Assembly (NCBI RefSeq): GCF_001436755.1
Contig: NZ_AYZD01000033.1
Location: forward strand, 127,299 to 191,298
Direction: 5' to 3'
Length of the DNA stretch: 64,000 nt
Source: Liquorilactobacillus aquaticus DSM 21051
Lineage (GTDB): Bacteria; Bacillota; Bacilli; Lactobacillales; Lactobacillaceae
The notes beneath the pieces are model-generated. The model was not told where the DNA came from. It did not search any database and saw only the letters and a program-made list of their open reading frames with translations. Of the stretch, positions 17,738 to 26,367 are shown piece by piece. The position numbers and the translations under genes were made by a program. The first letter of the stretch is position 1; every line of letters starts with the position of its first letter.

Positions 17738-18115
17738 TTGGATAAATGGCAGCAGTCTTGGGCTGTGAATAAATACTGGGTAATGGCACATTCACAGCAA
17801 ATATATAATGAAATTCGTAAATTAGCTTCTAAAAATGAGTGGTCAGAAGAAAAAGATCGTAGGTATCAAGCTCTGCTCGATAAAGCAGCGGAAATAAAAC
17901 CAACAGTCAAAACGCTGACAACTGCTTATCAGCATGTGTGGGGGTATTTCAAAAGAAGTGCAACACTTGATGAAAAAATGTTCTATTTACATGAGCTGGA
18001 AGCTTTATCGCTTGAAAAAGATACGATGGGACCTTTTTTAGCAAATTTGACAGTTAAGTATCAAGTTCAGTATTTGTTGCATTCTAGGCTTCTGATATCG
18101 TACTTAGAGCAGTAA
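17738..18115 (+). CDS. DUF1722 (YbgA-like) protein
   Basis: About 125 aa. Recognised as the YbgA/DUF1722 domain from the N-terminal W-x-x-x-K-Y-x-V-M-A-H-S-Q pattern (NKYWVMAHSQQIYNEIR) and mostly helical composition. The E. coli relative is linked by context to photolyase and the family is uncharacterised biochemically. The TTG at 17738 is preferred to the GTG at 17726, which overlaps the TAGGTGAG ribosome site. It is 12 bp downstream of npr, so it is probably cotranscribed, suggesting an oxidative-stress link that has not been shown. Confidence 0.75.
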   Translation: MDKWQQSWAVNKYWVMAHSQQIYNEIRKLASKNEWSEEKDRRYQALLDKAAEIKPTVKTLTTAYQHVWGYFKRSATLDEKMFYLHELEALSLEKDTMGPFLANLTVKYQVQYLLHSRLLISYLEQ

Positions 18116-18158
18116 ATTTTGATATTCCTTTAAAATTAATAATTCAATATTATAAAAG

Positions 18159-18250
18159 TGGCTGAGTCAAAATGAAGTGCTCCATAATAATTAGATTTTT
18201 GTCTAACTATTATGGAGCACTTCAAAAGTTAATTTTTGAGCCAACCCCTT
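18159..18250. repeat. Near-perfect 22-bp inverted repeat forming a long hairpin
   Basis: Arms 18174-18195 and 18202-18223 are inverted copies with one mismatch around a 6-base loop. Outer segments GGCT...CAAAA (from 18160) and TTTTTGAGCC (to about 18242) add a partial outer helix. It lies between npr-DUF1722 and cysK. It may be a terminator, but the stem is far longer than usual and is not followed by a clear T run, so a MITE-like or other dispersed repeat is possible. Confidence 0.5.
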
Positions 18251-18407
18251 TATTGGTGTCGTACAGGCGTGTTTCATAAGTCAAAATTTCTTGTCTAAAT
18301 TCTAATTAAGTAAAGAAAACGCTATGTTCGTAGCTTAGCGTTAGTGCTCAAGGTTTTCCGACCTATGTCACACTTCCTTTTGTTCTAAATAAAAAATGTG
18401 ATTTTGA

Positions 18408-18436
18408 TTGGATATATTTTCATGTTAGGTTATACT
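18408..18436 (+). promoter_or_regulatory. Promoter of cysK
   Basis: TTGGAT (18408-18413), 17-bp spacer, TATACT (18431-18436). Start of transcription would be about 18443. No T-box or SAM riboswitch is visible in the short leader. Confidence 0.5.
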
Positions 18437-18505
18437 TACTACAAGATTAATTAGTGCTTTTATCAAACAGGCAGAAGTACTTTAAATGAAAAGGAGCTAA
18501 AAATT

Positions 18506-19426
18506 ATGAGCAAACTTTTTAATACAGTTGCAGACCTAATCGGTAAAACACCTATTGTTAAGCTAAACCGCGTGGTTCCTTCTGATTCAGCTGATGTGTA
18601 TGTCAAACTTGAATTTTTTAATCCCGCGGGTTCTGTTAAGGATAGAATTGCGCTTGCAATGATCGAAGCAGCTGAAAATAAGGGCGAGCTTACTGCTGGC
18701 GGAACAATTATTGAACCGACTTCAGGCAATACGGGAATTGGATTGGCTTCAGTTGCTGCTATTAAAGGTTATCGCTTAATTATTACCATGCCTGAAACAA
18801 TGAGTATTGAGCGGCGTAAGCTGATGCAGGCGTACGGTGCAGAGCTGGTTTTGACTCCTGGTAGTGACGGAATGAAAGGTGCTATTAAAAAGGCAAAAGA
18901 ACTAGCTTCAAAAAAGGGCTATTTTTTACCAATGCAATTTGACAATCCTGCCAATCCCAAAATCCATGAAACAACGACTGGAAAAGAAATCTTGGATGCA
19001 TTCGGAAATGATCTCCCAGATGCATTTGTCGCCGGGGTCGGAACCGGTGGTACCTTGACGGGGATCGGGCATATATTAAAAGCGACCGATAAAAAGATTA
19101 AAATTTATGCTTTAGAACCAGCTGAATCGCCCGTCTTAAAAACTGGAACTGGCGGTAAACATAAAATCCAAGGAATTGGTGCCGGTTTTGTACCTTCCGT
19201 TTTGGATAATGATATTTTTGATGACATTATTGAGGTTCCGAGCGACAAAGCAATTGAAACTGTCCGCAAGATAGGAAAAAAGGAAGGTTTTTTACCTGGT
19301 ATTTCTGCTGGAGCCAACATTTACGGAGCTTTACAGGTTGCTGAAAAATTAGGTCGTGGGAAAAAAGTTCTTACTATTGCACCGGATAATGGTGAGCGCT
19401 ATTTATCGACTGAACTCTTTGAGTAG
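18506..19426 (+). CDS. cysK: Cysteine synthase A (O-acetylserine sulfhydrylase)
   Basis: 306 aa PLP enzyme of fold type II, combining O-acetylserine and sulfide to L-cysteine. Visible: [10 protein letters not shown] at the N terminus, GSVKDR with the PLP-binding Lys45, the substrate loop [19 protein letters not shown] for the PLP phosphate, and PGISAGAN near the C terminus. Length is normal for CysK. ATG start with AAAGGAG. Monocistronic and closed by its own terminator. A cystathionine beta-synthase side activity is possible in lactobacilli but is not resolvable here. Confidence 0.93.
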   Translation: MSKLFNTVADLIGKTPIVKLNRVVPSDSADVYVKLEFFNPAGSVKDRIALAMIEAAENKGELTAGGTIIEPTSGNTGIGLASVAAIKGYRLIITMPETMSIERRKLMQAYGAELVLTPGSDGMKGAIKKAKELASKKGYFLPMQFDNPANPKIHETTTGKEILDAFGNDLPDAFVAGVGTGGTLTGIGHILKATDKKIKIYALEPAESPVLKTGTGGKHKIQGIGAGFVPSVLDNDIFDDIIEVPSDKAIETVRKIGKKEGFLPGISAGANIYGALQVAEKLGRGKKVLTIAPDNGERYLSTELFE

Positions 19427-19515
19427 ATTACTAGATTGTTCACGCAATTGTCTTGTCGTGTGACTACTTAACGCGAATAAAAGTTTTAACCAAAAAAGTA
19501 TTCTCTACAGAAAAT

Positions 19516-19568
19516 ATCCTTCTTTTACTCAATCTTTTGCCAAAGATAGTAAAAGAAAGATGTTTTTT
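19516..19568 (+). terminator. Terminator after cysK
   Basis: ATCCTTCTTTTACT pairs with AGTAAAAGAAAGAT, enclosing a second small hairpin ATCTTT-TGCC-AAAGAT, followed by seven T residues. Confidence 0.75.
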
Positions 19569-19785
19569 TATTTACAGGCCCTTTTTTACAACTAACGTAA
19601 GTCTTTGTAAAAAAATTTTTCAATACACGATTTATTTGTAGAAGACATTTGATAGATACATAGGAATTAGTTTTAAAAAAAGTTGTAGTTGTATTACATA
19701 CTCCACTAAATGTTTCAATTAGATAAGTACTTGTTTTATTTTGTTTTTGTCAAATTTATTTTTTTGTTGTTAATTCAGCTTTTTT

Positions 19786-19799
19786 TGAAAGCGTTTTTA
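19786..19799 (+). promoter_or_regulatory. cre-like site upstream of the fructanase
   Basis: TGAAAGCGTTTTTA matches the cre consensus at 13 of 14 positions, 67 bp before the fructanase start codon. CcpA repression in the presence of preferred sugars is the likely role. Confidence 0.6.
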
Positions 19800-19865
19800 A
19801 GATGGCATGCAACTTGCTGTTGTTAACATGGAATATTAGTTAATAACATTCAGGGAGGAATTTTT

Positions 19866-22800
19866 ATGTGCGGTCAAGGTACAGGGAACATAAAGGAACA
19901 CTATAAAATGTATAAAAGAGGTAAAGTGTGGATATTTTCATTGCTGTTCTTGGGTAGTATGGCACTAGGAACTATTCAAACGAATCAGATTCATGCTGCC
20001 CAGTCAGAAACAAGCGATAGTTCAGCGATACAGCAAACAGAAAGTACAACTTCAGCAACAAAAATTTCATCAAGTGCTGATCAGGAGAAAACGGAGCAGT
20101 CGAATTCATCAGAGACGAATTCAATTAGTGAAACAAAAAGTGAGGCAAAGAGCACAAATTCGGTTAAGAATAACCTGCCAGATGAAAGCGAAAAAGCAGA
20201 TGAGAACATAAAAGCAAGTTCGACTGTAGAAGTATTACCAAGTGAAAAGGTTGATAGCTCAAGTGACATAACAACGACCGAGGAAGCTGTTAGCGAAAAA
20301 AATGAGATGTCTACATCCAACTCCTCTTCCGAAGAAAAAGTAAATGAGAATACAGAAGAGCCTATCAAACAAAGTAGTATTGCAGACACTTCAAGTAATC
20401 AGACGGAAAAAGTTGGCGTTGATCATACAAAGGAAGACAATCAAAACGTCAATGATGTTGCTACAAAAACTGCTAGCACGACTCTATCAACTGCTGAAGA
20501 TACAAAGAAAGCAAGCTCGACGATTTTGGAAAGCGAGACTTATAACGAACCATACCGTAATCAATTGCATTTCTCACCCGCTGAAAACTGGATGAATGAT
20601 CCTAATGGCTTATTCTATGATGAAAAAACCGGGTTGTACCACTTGTATTACCAATATAATCCGGAAGGAAATGAATGGGGAAACATGTCTTGGGGACATG
20701 CTACAAGTAAAGACATGATCAACTGGAAGCAAGAGGAACTTGCAATTCCAATGATGACTAATCAAGGGTGGGAGGACTTCACATACACCAATACCACCGG
20801 CAGTTTAACAAAATACGGTGAGGTACGTTATGTTGGAGTGCCGACTACTAATTGGGGAGATTCTAACGGTAAAAAAGCGATTTTTAGCGGTTCAATTTAT
20901 TTAGACAAAAACAACGTTAGTGGGTTAGGAAAAAATACGATTTTAGCGTTTTATACAGCGGATTATCAAATTGCGACGAGAATCAATGATGGAAAAGACA
21001 ATGGCTGGGGAACATGGATTGGTTTAAGTGAAATTCAAGAACAGCACTTGGCCTATAGTTTGGATGGAGGAAAAACCTTTGTTCAATACTCCTCGGATGG
21101 AAATTCAGCAGTTCCTAAACCACTGATCCCAGTCACAGCTTCAAATGGTGGGGATGCAGCCAATTTTAGAGACCCAAATATAGTTTATGACGAACAAAAT
21201 AAACAATTTTTGATGACAGTGGTCTCTAATCAGCAAGCACTTATCTATAAATCGAAAGATCTACTTCACTGGGAATATGCATCTAGCATTCAAAGACAAA
21301 AAAATATTGGAAACGGTGTTTGGGAGTGTCCAACATTAATACCGATGACGGTAGCAGGAACGAAGACAACCAAATGGGTATTTGCGGTCAGTATACAGCA
21401 AGGGGCTTCTGCAACTGGTTCAGGGATGGAATATTATGTCGGAAACGTCAATGAAAATGGAGAATGGCTGCCAGAAAGCGGTCAGACACTGAGCGAACCA
21501 ATGACATTAGATTACGGTGAAGATTTCTATGCAGGAATTCCTTTTGCGAATATGGGTAACGGACGCAATGTACTTATTGCTTGGCAATCAAATTGGTCAT
21601 ACACAGGAGACGCTAAAACAGCACCTTGGTATGGGAACATGACTCTGCCAAGAGAGCTGAAATTAGTAAAGAGTACTGATGGTACTGATGGTTATCTGTT
21701 AAAAAATATGGTTGTTACTGAAATTAAGAATAATGAGCAGAAGAATATCATTGAACCCTCTGAATCTAACAGCATCATTGAAAACGGTACGAGAAAAATT
21801 TCATACGTGGGTAATCAATATAAGATAACTGCTAAATTTTCATGGAATACTAAAAGCGCACCGGAATCTGTCGGTTTTAAACTGCGAGTTTCAGATGATG
21901 GTCGTTACTTTCTTCGTGTCGGATATGATTTGACAACAAAAAAATTTTTTGTGCAACGGTTGAATACAGGTGAACCAAGCATGGGGGATCCACGCGATAA
22001 AATGAATGCGTCTGTAAGTACAGACAATAATACAATAACAATTACCGTTTACGTTGATGAAACAAGTATTGAGGCATTTGCAAATGATGGTGAAAGATCA
22101 ATCACTCAAAATTTCTTCATGCGTCCAGAATACATCGGTGATCAGGCGACCAATCAAATCTATCTTTATGCAGAAAATGGAATAGCTCATATTACTGATC
22201 TGACTGTGAATCCGCTCATAAGTATCTGGAACAATGAAGCTGAAATAATTTTTAATTATGTTGATGACCAAGGTAAGAAACTTATTCCTTCAAAAAGATA
22301 TACAGGAAAAATTGGCGATACTTATTCATTGATCAAAGCAGATGAGATCAAAGGCTATTTTCTGAACGGTACAAGCATGGAAAATAAAAATACTGCTAAT
22401 TTGTATACTGCAGAAGGTCAGCAAGTAACTTATATATACCGAAAAATTCAAACTGGAATAATAACAAAGGATACAACAATTGTTGCAGGTAAGAACGCTA
22501 AATGGACCGCTACTGATAATTTTGTCAGTGGAACTGATATTGCAGGAAAAGCGTTGCAGATTAGCGATGTCAAGGTAGTTGGAACAGTGGACCCTACCAA
22601 AGCGGGTGCTTATTCTGTGAGTTATAGCTATGTGGATTCTCAGGGCAATATTGTTTCAAAAAAAGCCATAGTCAGCGTAATTGAGGCTCCTAAAACAAAT
22701 AAGAAACTTAAAAGAGTTAACAGTGTGAACGCCGTTAAATCAAAAACTGAGAAGAAAAATTATTTTGTAGAAAAGTACAGTTCAGTAATAGCCAAAGTTG

Positions 22801-23051
22801 GCATACGAAGATTCAAGAACCAAAAGAACAACGAAACCAGGCACACAAAAAATTTGGCGGTTAAGAAAAGTACTATTAATTTTTCCCCATTAAAACAAAA
22901 TACTAGTAACAAAGAAATGAAGAAGGGAGTAAAATTGCCTCAGACTGGAGCGGTCAGTTCGGTTATGTTGAACCTATCAGGCGTACTGCTTTCGATTTTG
23001 AGCGGTATCGGGATTCTGCTTAATTTCAAAAGAAAGAAGAACAAAAAATAA
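19866..23051 (+). CDS. Cell-wall-anchored GH32 fructan hydrolase (levanase/inulinase type)
   Basis: 1061 aa secreted beta-fructosidase. Order: KxYKxGKxW signal peptide (KMYKRGKVW, cleavage near residue 43), Ser/Thr/Glu-rich linker to about 225, GH32 five-bladed propeller with nucleophile Asp245 (WMNDPNG), stabiliser Asp436 (FRDPN) and acid/base Glu487 (WECP), C-terminal beta sandwich to about 780, a MucBP-like domain (about 790-858), an Ig-like domain (about 862-941), a basic linker, and sortase motif LPQTG (1024-1028) with hydrophobic and lysine-rich tail. It should release fructose from levan, inulin or sucrose at the cell surface. ATG with GGGAGG; cre upstream. No PTS or fructokinase is adjacent. 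Endo versus exo action cannot be told. Confidence 0.92.
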   Translation: MCGQGTGNIKEHYKMYKRGKVWIFSLLFLGSMALGTIQTNQIHAAQSETSDSSAIQQTESTTSATKISSSADQEKTEQSNSSETNSISETKSEAKSTNSVKNNLPDESEKADENIKASSTVEVLPSEKVDSSSDITTTEEAVSEKNEMSTSNSSSEEKVNENTEEPIKQSSIADTSSNQTEKVGVDHTKEDNQNVNDVATKTASTTLSTAEDTKKASSTILESETYNEPYRNQLHFSPAENWMNDPNGLFYDEKTGLYHLYYQYNPEGNEWGNMSWGHATSKDMINWKQEELAIPMMTNQGWEDFTYTNTTGSLTKYGEVRYVGVPTTNWGDSNGKKAIFSGSIYLDKNNVSGLGKNTILAFYTADYQIATRINDGKDNGWGTWIGLSEIQEQHLAYSLDGGKTFVQYSSDGNSAVPKPLIPVTASNGGDAANFRDPNIVYDEQNKQFLMTVVSNQQALIYKSKDLLHWEYASSIQRQKNIGNGVWECPTLIPMTVAGTKTTKWVFAVSIQQGASATGSGMEYYVGNVNENGEWLPESGQTLSEPMTLDYGEDFYAGIPFANMGNGRNVLIAWQSNWSYTGDAKTAPWYGNMTLPRELKLVKSTDGTDGYLLKNMVVTEIKNNEQKNIIEPSESNSIIENGTRKISYVGNQYKITAKFSWNTKSAPESVGFKLRVSDDGRYFLRVGYDLTTKKFFVQRLNTGEPSMGDPRDKMNASVSTDNNTITITVYVDETSIEAFANDGERSITQNFFMRPEYIGDQATNQIYLYAENGIAHITDLTVNPLISIWNNEAEIIFNYVDDQGKKLIPSKRYTGKIGDTYSLIKADEIKGYFLNGTSMENKNTANLYTAEGQQVTYIYRKIQTGIITKDTTIVAGKNAKWTATDNFVSGTDIAGKALQISDVKVVGTVDPTKAGAYSVSYSYVDSQGNIVSKKAIVSVIEAPKTNKKLKRVNSVNAVKSKTEKKNYFVEKYSSVIAKVGIRRFKNQKNNETRHTKNLAVKKSTINFSPLKQNTSNKEMKKGVKLPQTGAVSSVMLNLSGVLLSILSGIGILLNFKRKKNKK

Positions 23052-23093
23052 AAGGTGACTTTTAGGAATTGACGTAGTAAGCATTTCATCGAA

Positions 23094-23130
23094 AGCATGT
23101 AAAGTTGGATAAAATTTTGCATGTTTTTTT
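23094..23130 (+). terminator. Terminator after the fructanase
   Basis: AGCATGTAAAGTT pairs, with G-T wobble, with AATTTTGCATGTT and is followed by T residues. The rest of the 318-bp gap to the next gene shows no other feature I can support. Confidence 0.55.
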
Positions 23131-23374
23131 GTCGCACTAACTTATTAATTGAATACAATTGCTAAAGCATATGCTTTGGCCTATACTTACACATAGTATT
23201 GTTTTTTGAGTATTTAAGTGAAGTATGAATGGTACAGAGTACAAGTTTTAAAAGAACGTGTTGCTGGTCTGCTTGAAATAGCTGGCGTTGTTTAGGTTAT
23301 GAATAAAATAAAAAAATATCCGTCTTTAAGCCAATAAAAAGTAAGAAATATTCTGCTGAGGGGAGAAATTGTAC

Positions 23375-24166
23375 ATGGAAAAAATAACTGCAAGTGGAAA
23401 AATCGTTGACTTACATTGTCACTTACTACCTAGTATCGATGATGGGTCTCCGGATTTAGAACATTCGATCAGTCTAGCTAATGATGCTGTAGAAGAAGGA
23501 ATAACGCATATTCTAGCGACTCCACATCACCTCGATGGTGATTACGTCAATCACAGAGATGATGTTATTAAGTCGGTTACTGTTTTTCAAAATGAGCTGA
23601 ATATTCGCAAAATACCCTTAACAATCTTTCCTGGACAAGAAGTTCATATCAATGGTGATTTGATTGAACGTTATGATGATCTGCTTGGAGTTGATGAAGC
23701 AAAAAAGTATATGCTGATCGAATTTCCACATGGAAGTGTACCAGCCTATGCTAAACGTTTGTTTTTTGAATTGCGAAAAATTGGTACGACACCAATCATT
23801 GTGCACCCTGAACGTAATCGTGAGATTCAAAATAACTTAAATATTTTGTATGAGTTCATTTCAGAAGGAGCTTTAGCACAGCTGACAGCTACTAGTTATA
23901 TTGGTGGTTTTGGAGAAAATGTAAAAAAAATTTCAGATCAATTAGTCTCACATGGCTTGGTTCAGTTATTTGCATCAGATGCTCATGCGCTTAAAGGACG
24001 AAAATTTGCTCTGCGTGAAGCTTTTGAAGAACTAAAAGGGACTATGGGTCAATTGAAGGTTGATGAATTTGAGCAAAATGCTGAAAATTTATTAAATGGA
24101 TTACCTGTCATGGCACATGGATATTCTCAAATAATAGAAAAAAAGAAACGCTTCTTTTTCTTCTAA
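23375..24166 (+). CDS. CpsB/YwqE-type PHP protein-tyrosine phosphatase
   Basis: 263 aa. Metal-dependent (usually Mn) phosphatase of the PHP family that dephosphorylates bacterial tyrosine kinases controlling capsule or exopolysaccharide synthesis. Metal-ligand motifs are visible in order: DLHCHLLPSIDDG, ILATPHH, PGQEVHI, EFPHG, HPERN and ASDAHA. The ATG at 23375, after GAGGGGAG, is chosen over the TTG at 23369. Unusually, no cognate tyrosine kinase, chain-length regulator or glycosyltransferase cluster is adjacent; it stands alone with its own terminator, so it acts in trans or has another substrate. Confidence 0.88.
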   Translation: MEKITASGKIVDLHCHLLPSIDDGSPDLEHSISLANDAVEEGITHILATPHHLDGDYVNHRDDVIKSVTVFQNELNIRKIPLTIFPGQEVHINGDLIERYDDLLGVDEAKKYMLIEFPHGSVPAYAKRLFFELRKIGTTPIIVHPERNREIQNNLNILYEFISEGALAQLTATSYIGGFGENVKKISDQLVSHGLVQLFASDAHALKGRKFALREAFEELKGTMGQLKVDEFEQNAENLLNGLPVMAHGYSQIIEKKKRFFFF

Positions 24167-24284
24167 AATATAAAAGATTTTTGAGTGCGTAATTTAAACA
24201 TCTGAATCGAAAGTTAGGCCCCTGTATATACTTGACTAGGAGGACAAGAACTAACTATTGCACATAATGCATAATATAGGATTG

Positions 24285-24332
24285 AAACAAGGAGATAGGA
24301 CAAAAGTAATAGTTGGCCTATCTCCTTGTTTT
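24285..24332 (+). terminator. Long perfect hairpin terminator
   Basis: AAACAAGGAGATAGG and CCTATCTCCTTGTTTT pair perfectly over 15 bp around a 17-nt loop that begins ACAAAAG. The remaining sequence up to 24645 is AT-rich with no supported gene. Confidence 0.7.
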
Positions 24333-24644
24333 GGTGTGACCTATCTTTGCTTGCACCATTTTCGGATACTTAGAACATTTCATTGCAAAAATCAAATTAA
24401 GTATGGGACATAAAGTGAAGCTTTTTCAAAAATAGATAAACATTTAATTGTTTCTTTTATAATTAAATGAGCTCTTTTTTCTTGAAAAAGATTCTAAAAA
24501 GCAAAAAAAACTAAAAAAACAAACTTTTTTTAGTTAATTTAATAACATATGTTAGCAAAAGTAACAAATGTTTTGTACAATTATTTGACTAAATTAAAAA
24601 ACGATTATAAAATTATGGACGTATTTAATAAGGGGGATGGTTAC

Positions 24645-26057
24645 ATGAATGGTATCTTTCGTAAGAAGCGTATCGATGATCTTTTAGGAGAAACAACGCC
24701 TTTGAAGCGTACATTGCATACTTTAGATCTTACATTTCTTGGAATAGGGGCTATCATTGGGACCGGGATATTCGTTTTAACTGGTAAAGGAGCTTTAACC
24801 GCCGGGCCTGCATTATCGTTGTCATTTCTGCTTGCCGCAATATGTTGTGGCTTTGCAGGGTTATGTTATGCGGAGTTTGCATCAATGGCTCCTGTTGCTG
24901 GGTCAGCATATACTTATTCCTATGTTGCATTTGGAGAAGTAATTGCATTTATTATTGGTTGGGATCTTATTTTGGAGTACGCTTTAGGTGCAGCAACAGT
25001 TTCAGTTGGTTGGTCGGGATATTTTGTTAATTTGTTGGAGAATATGGGGATTCATATTCCGACGATCTTAACAGCCGCAGCAGGAACTACTCCTGGTGTT
25101 TCGACAATATTTAATCTTCCAGCATTTTTGATTGTTCTAGTAATTACATGGATCATTTCAATCGGGATTAATCAAACAAAACGTGTTAACGACACAATGG
25201 TTATTGTTAAACTAGCAGTTATTGTTCTGTTTATTGTTTGTACAATTTGGTTTATCAAGCCCCACAATTGGACACCGTTCTCGCCATATGGCTGGTATTC
25301 TTTCAATCACGGGACTGCAGCTGGAGTTATCCCGGCTGCTTCAATTGTCTTCTTTTCGTTCATCGGTTTTGATTCAGTTTCTTCCAGTGCTGAAGAAACA
25401 GTTAATCCAAGCAAGACGTTACCACGTGGTATTCTCTTATCGCTGCTGATTTCAACTGTATTGTATATTATCATGACATTGATTATGACAGGTGTTGTTA
25501 AGTATACAATATTCACAAAATATCTTAATGCACCGATCTTAGCTGTTTTACATTCGACGGGACAAACATGGCTTTCAATTATTGTCAGTATTGGAGCTAT
25601 CTTAGGGATGACAACGGTTATTTTAGTTCAGCTTTATGGACAATCCCGTATTTGCTATTCGATGTCGCGAGATGGACTGTTTCCTAAGTTTTTTGGTGAG
25701 GTCAACAAAAAGTATCAAACTCCTTTCAAAGGCACATGGTTTTTTGGTATTATAACAGCATTTGCTGGTGGATTCATTAATTTGAATATTTTGTCAGAAC
25801 TCGTTAATATCGGAACTTTAACAGCATTTATCTTAGTTTCGGCAGGCATTCTTTGGATGCGAAAGTCTCATCCTGAAATTCATCGTGGCTTTAAAGCACC
25901 AGGCGTTCCATTTACTCCAATTATTGCGATTCTTTTTTGTCTAACATTGATAGCTGGGTTGAATTGGGAAACTTGGGTACGATTTATTATCTGGTTTGGG
26001 ATAGGAATGCTGATTTATTTCCTGTATGCTAAGAAACATTCAAAGTTGAATGCCTAA
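24645..26057 (+). CDS. APC family amino acid permease (YfnA/cationic amino acid transporter type)
   Basis: 470 aa with about twelve membrane segments. The conserved LGIGAIIGTGIFVLTG first helix, CYAEFASMAPVAGSAYTYSY, the FFSFIGFDSVSSSAEE block and the QSRICYSMSRDGLFP loop identify the CAT/YfnA branch. It takes up amino acids, possibly branched-chain or cationic ones. The true start is the ATG at 24645 with AAGGGGGAT; the in-frame extension to 24549 has no ribosome site and would add a non-homologous hydrophilic N terminus. Monocistronic with its own terminator. Confidence 0.87.
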   Translation: MNGIFRKKRIDDLLGETTPLKRTLHTLDLTFLGIGAIIGTGIFVLTGKGALTAGPALSLSFLLAAICCGFAGLCYAEFASMAPVAGSAYTYSYVAFGEVIAFIIGWDLILEYALGAATVSVGWSGYFVNLLENMGIHIPTILTAAAGTTPGVSTIFNLPAFLIVLVITWIISIGINQTKRVNDTMVIVKLAVIVLFIVCTIWFIKPHNWTPFSPYGWYSFNHGTAAGVIPAASIVFFSFIGFDSVSSSAEETVNPSKTLPRGILLSLLISTVLYIIMTLIMTGVVKYTIFTKYLNAPILAVLHSTGQTWLSIIVSIGAILGMTTVILVQLYGQSRICYSMSRDGLFPKFFGEVNKKYQTPFKGTWFFGIITAFAGGFINLNILSELVNIGTLTAFILVSAGILWMRKSHPEIHRGFKAPGVPFTPIIAILFCLTLIAGLNWETWVRFIIWFGIGMLIYFLYAKKHSKLNA

Positions 26058-26101
26058 ACTTGATTTGTAAACAAAAAAATATAAAAAATATTATTTTTCA
26101 C

Positions 26102-26145
26102 AAAAATTCGAGAATTTTGAAACTAAATTCTCGAATTTTCTTGTT
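26102..26145 (+). terminator. Terminator after the amino acid permease
   Basis: AAATTCGAGAATTT and AAATTCTCGAATTT form a perfect 14-bp stem around TGAAACT and are followed by T-rich sequence. The following 220 bp up to codB contain no recognisable purine riboswitch. Confidence 0.75.
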
Positions 26146-26367
26146 GAAAAAAGAATATTTGCGATTAGCTAGTATTTTAAGAAAGTAATAAGGTAATATG
26201 AACCATGGATTCTATAATTTGGCTGAACGTTTAAGGAGCATGGCGAACTTTTCATAGAGGTACAGCGCAGTTTTTTCTCATGCGAGCAGTTCAAAAAATT
26301 GCAATCCCAAAATTAAAAGAGCTTCAAGTTTATCGACTGAGGTTCTGCTTATAGGAGGAAATTTTTT

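Noticed and set aside
19453..19641. 62-aa frame after cysK
   Set aside because: It runs through the cysK terminator hairpin and has no ribosome binding site.
20081..20389. 102-aa minus-strand frame in the fructanase linker
   Set aside because: A shadow of the low-complexity Ser/Thr/Glu repeat; no ribosome site or promoter.
26146..26367. Purine riboswitch upstream of codBA
   Set aside because: The conserved purine-aptamer core sequences are not visible; no supporting structure found.
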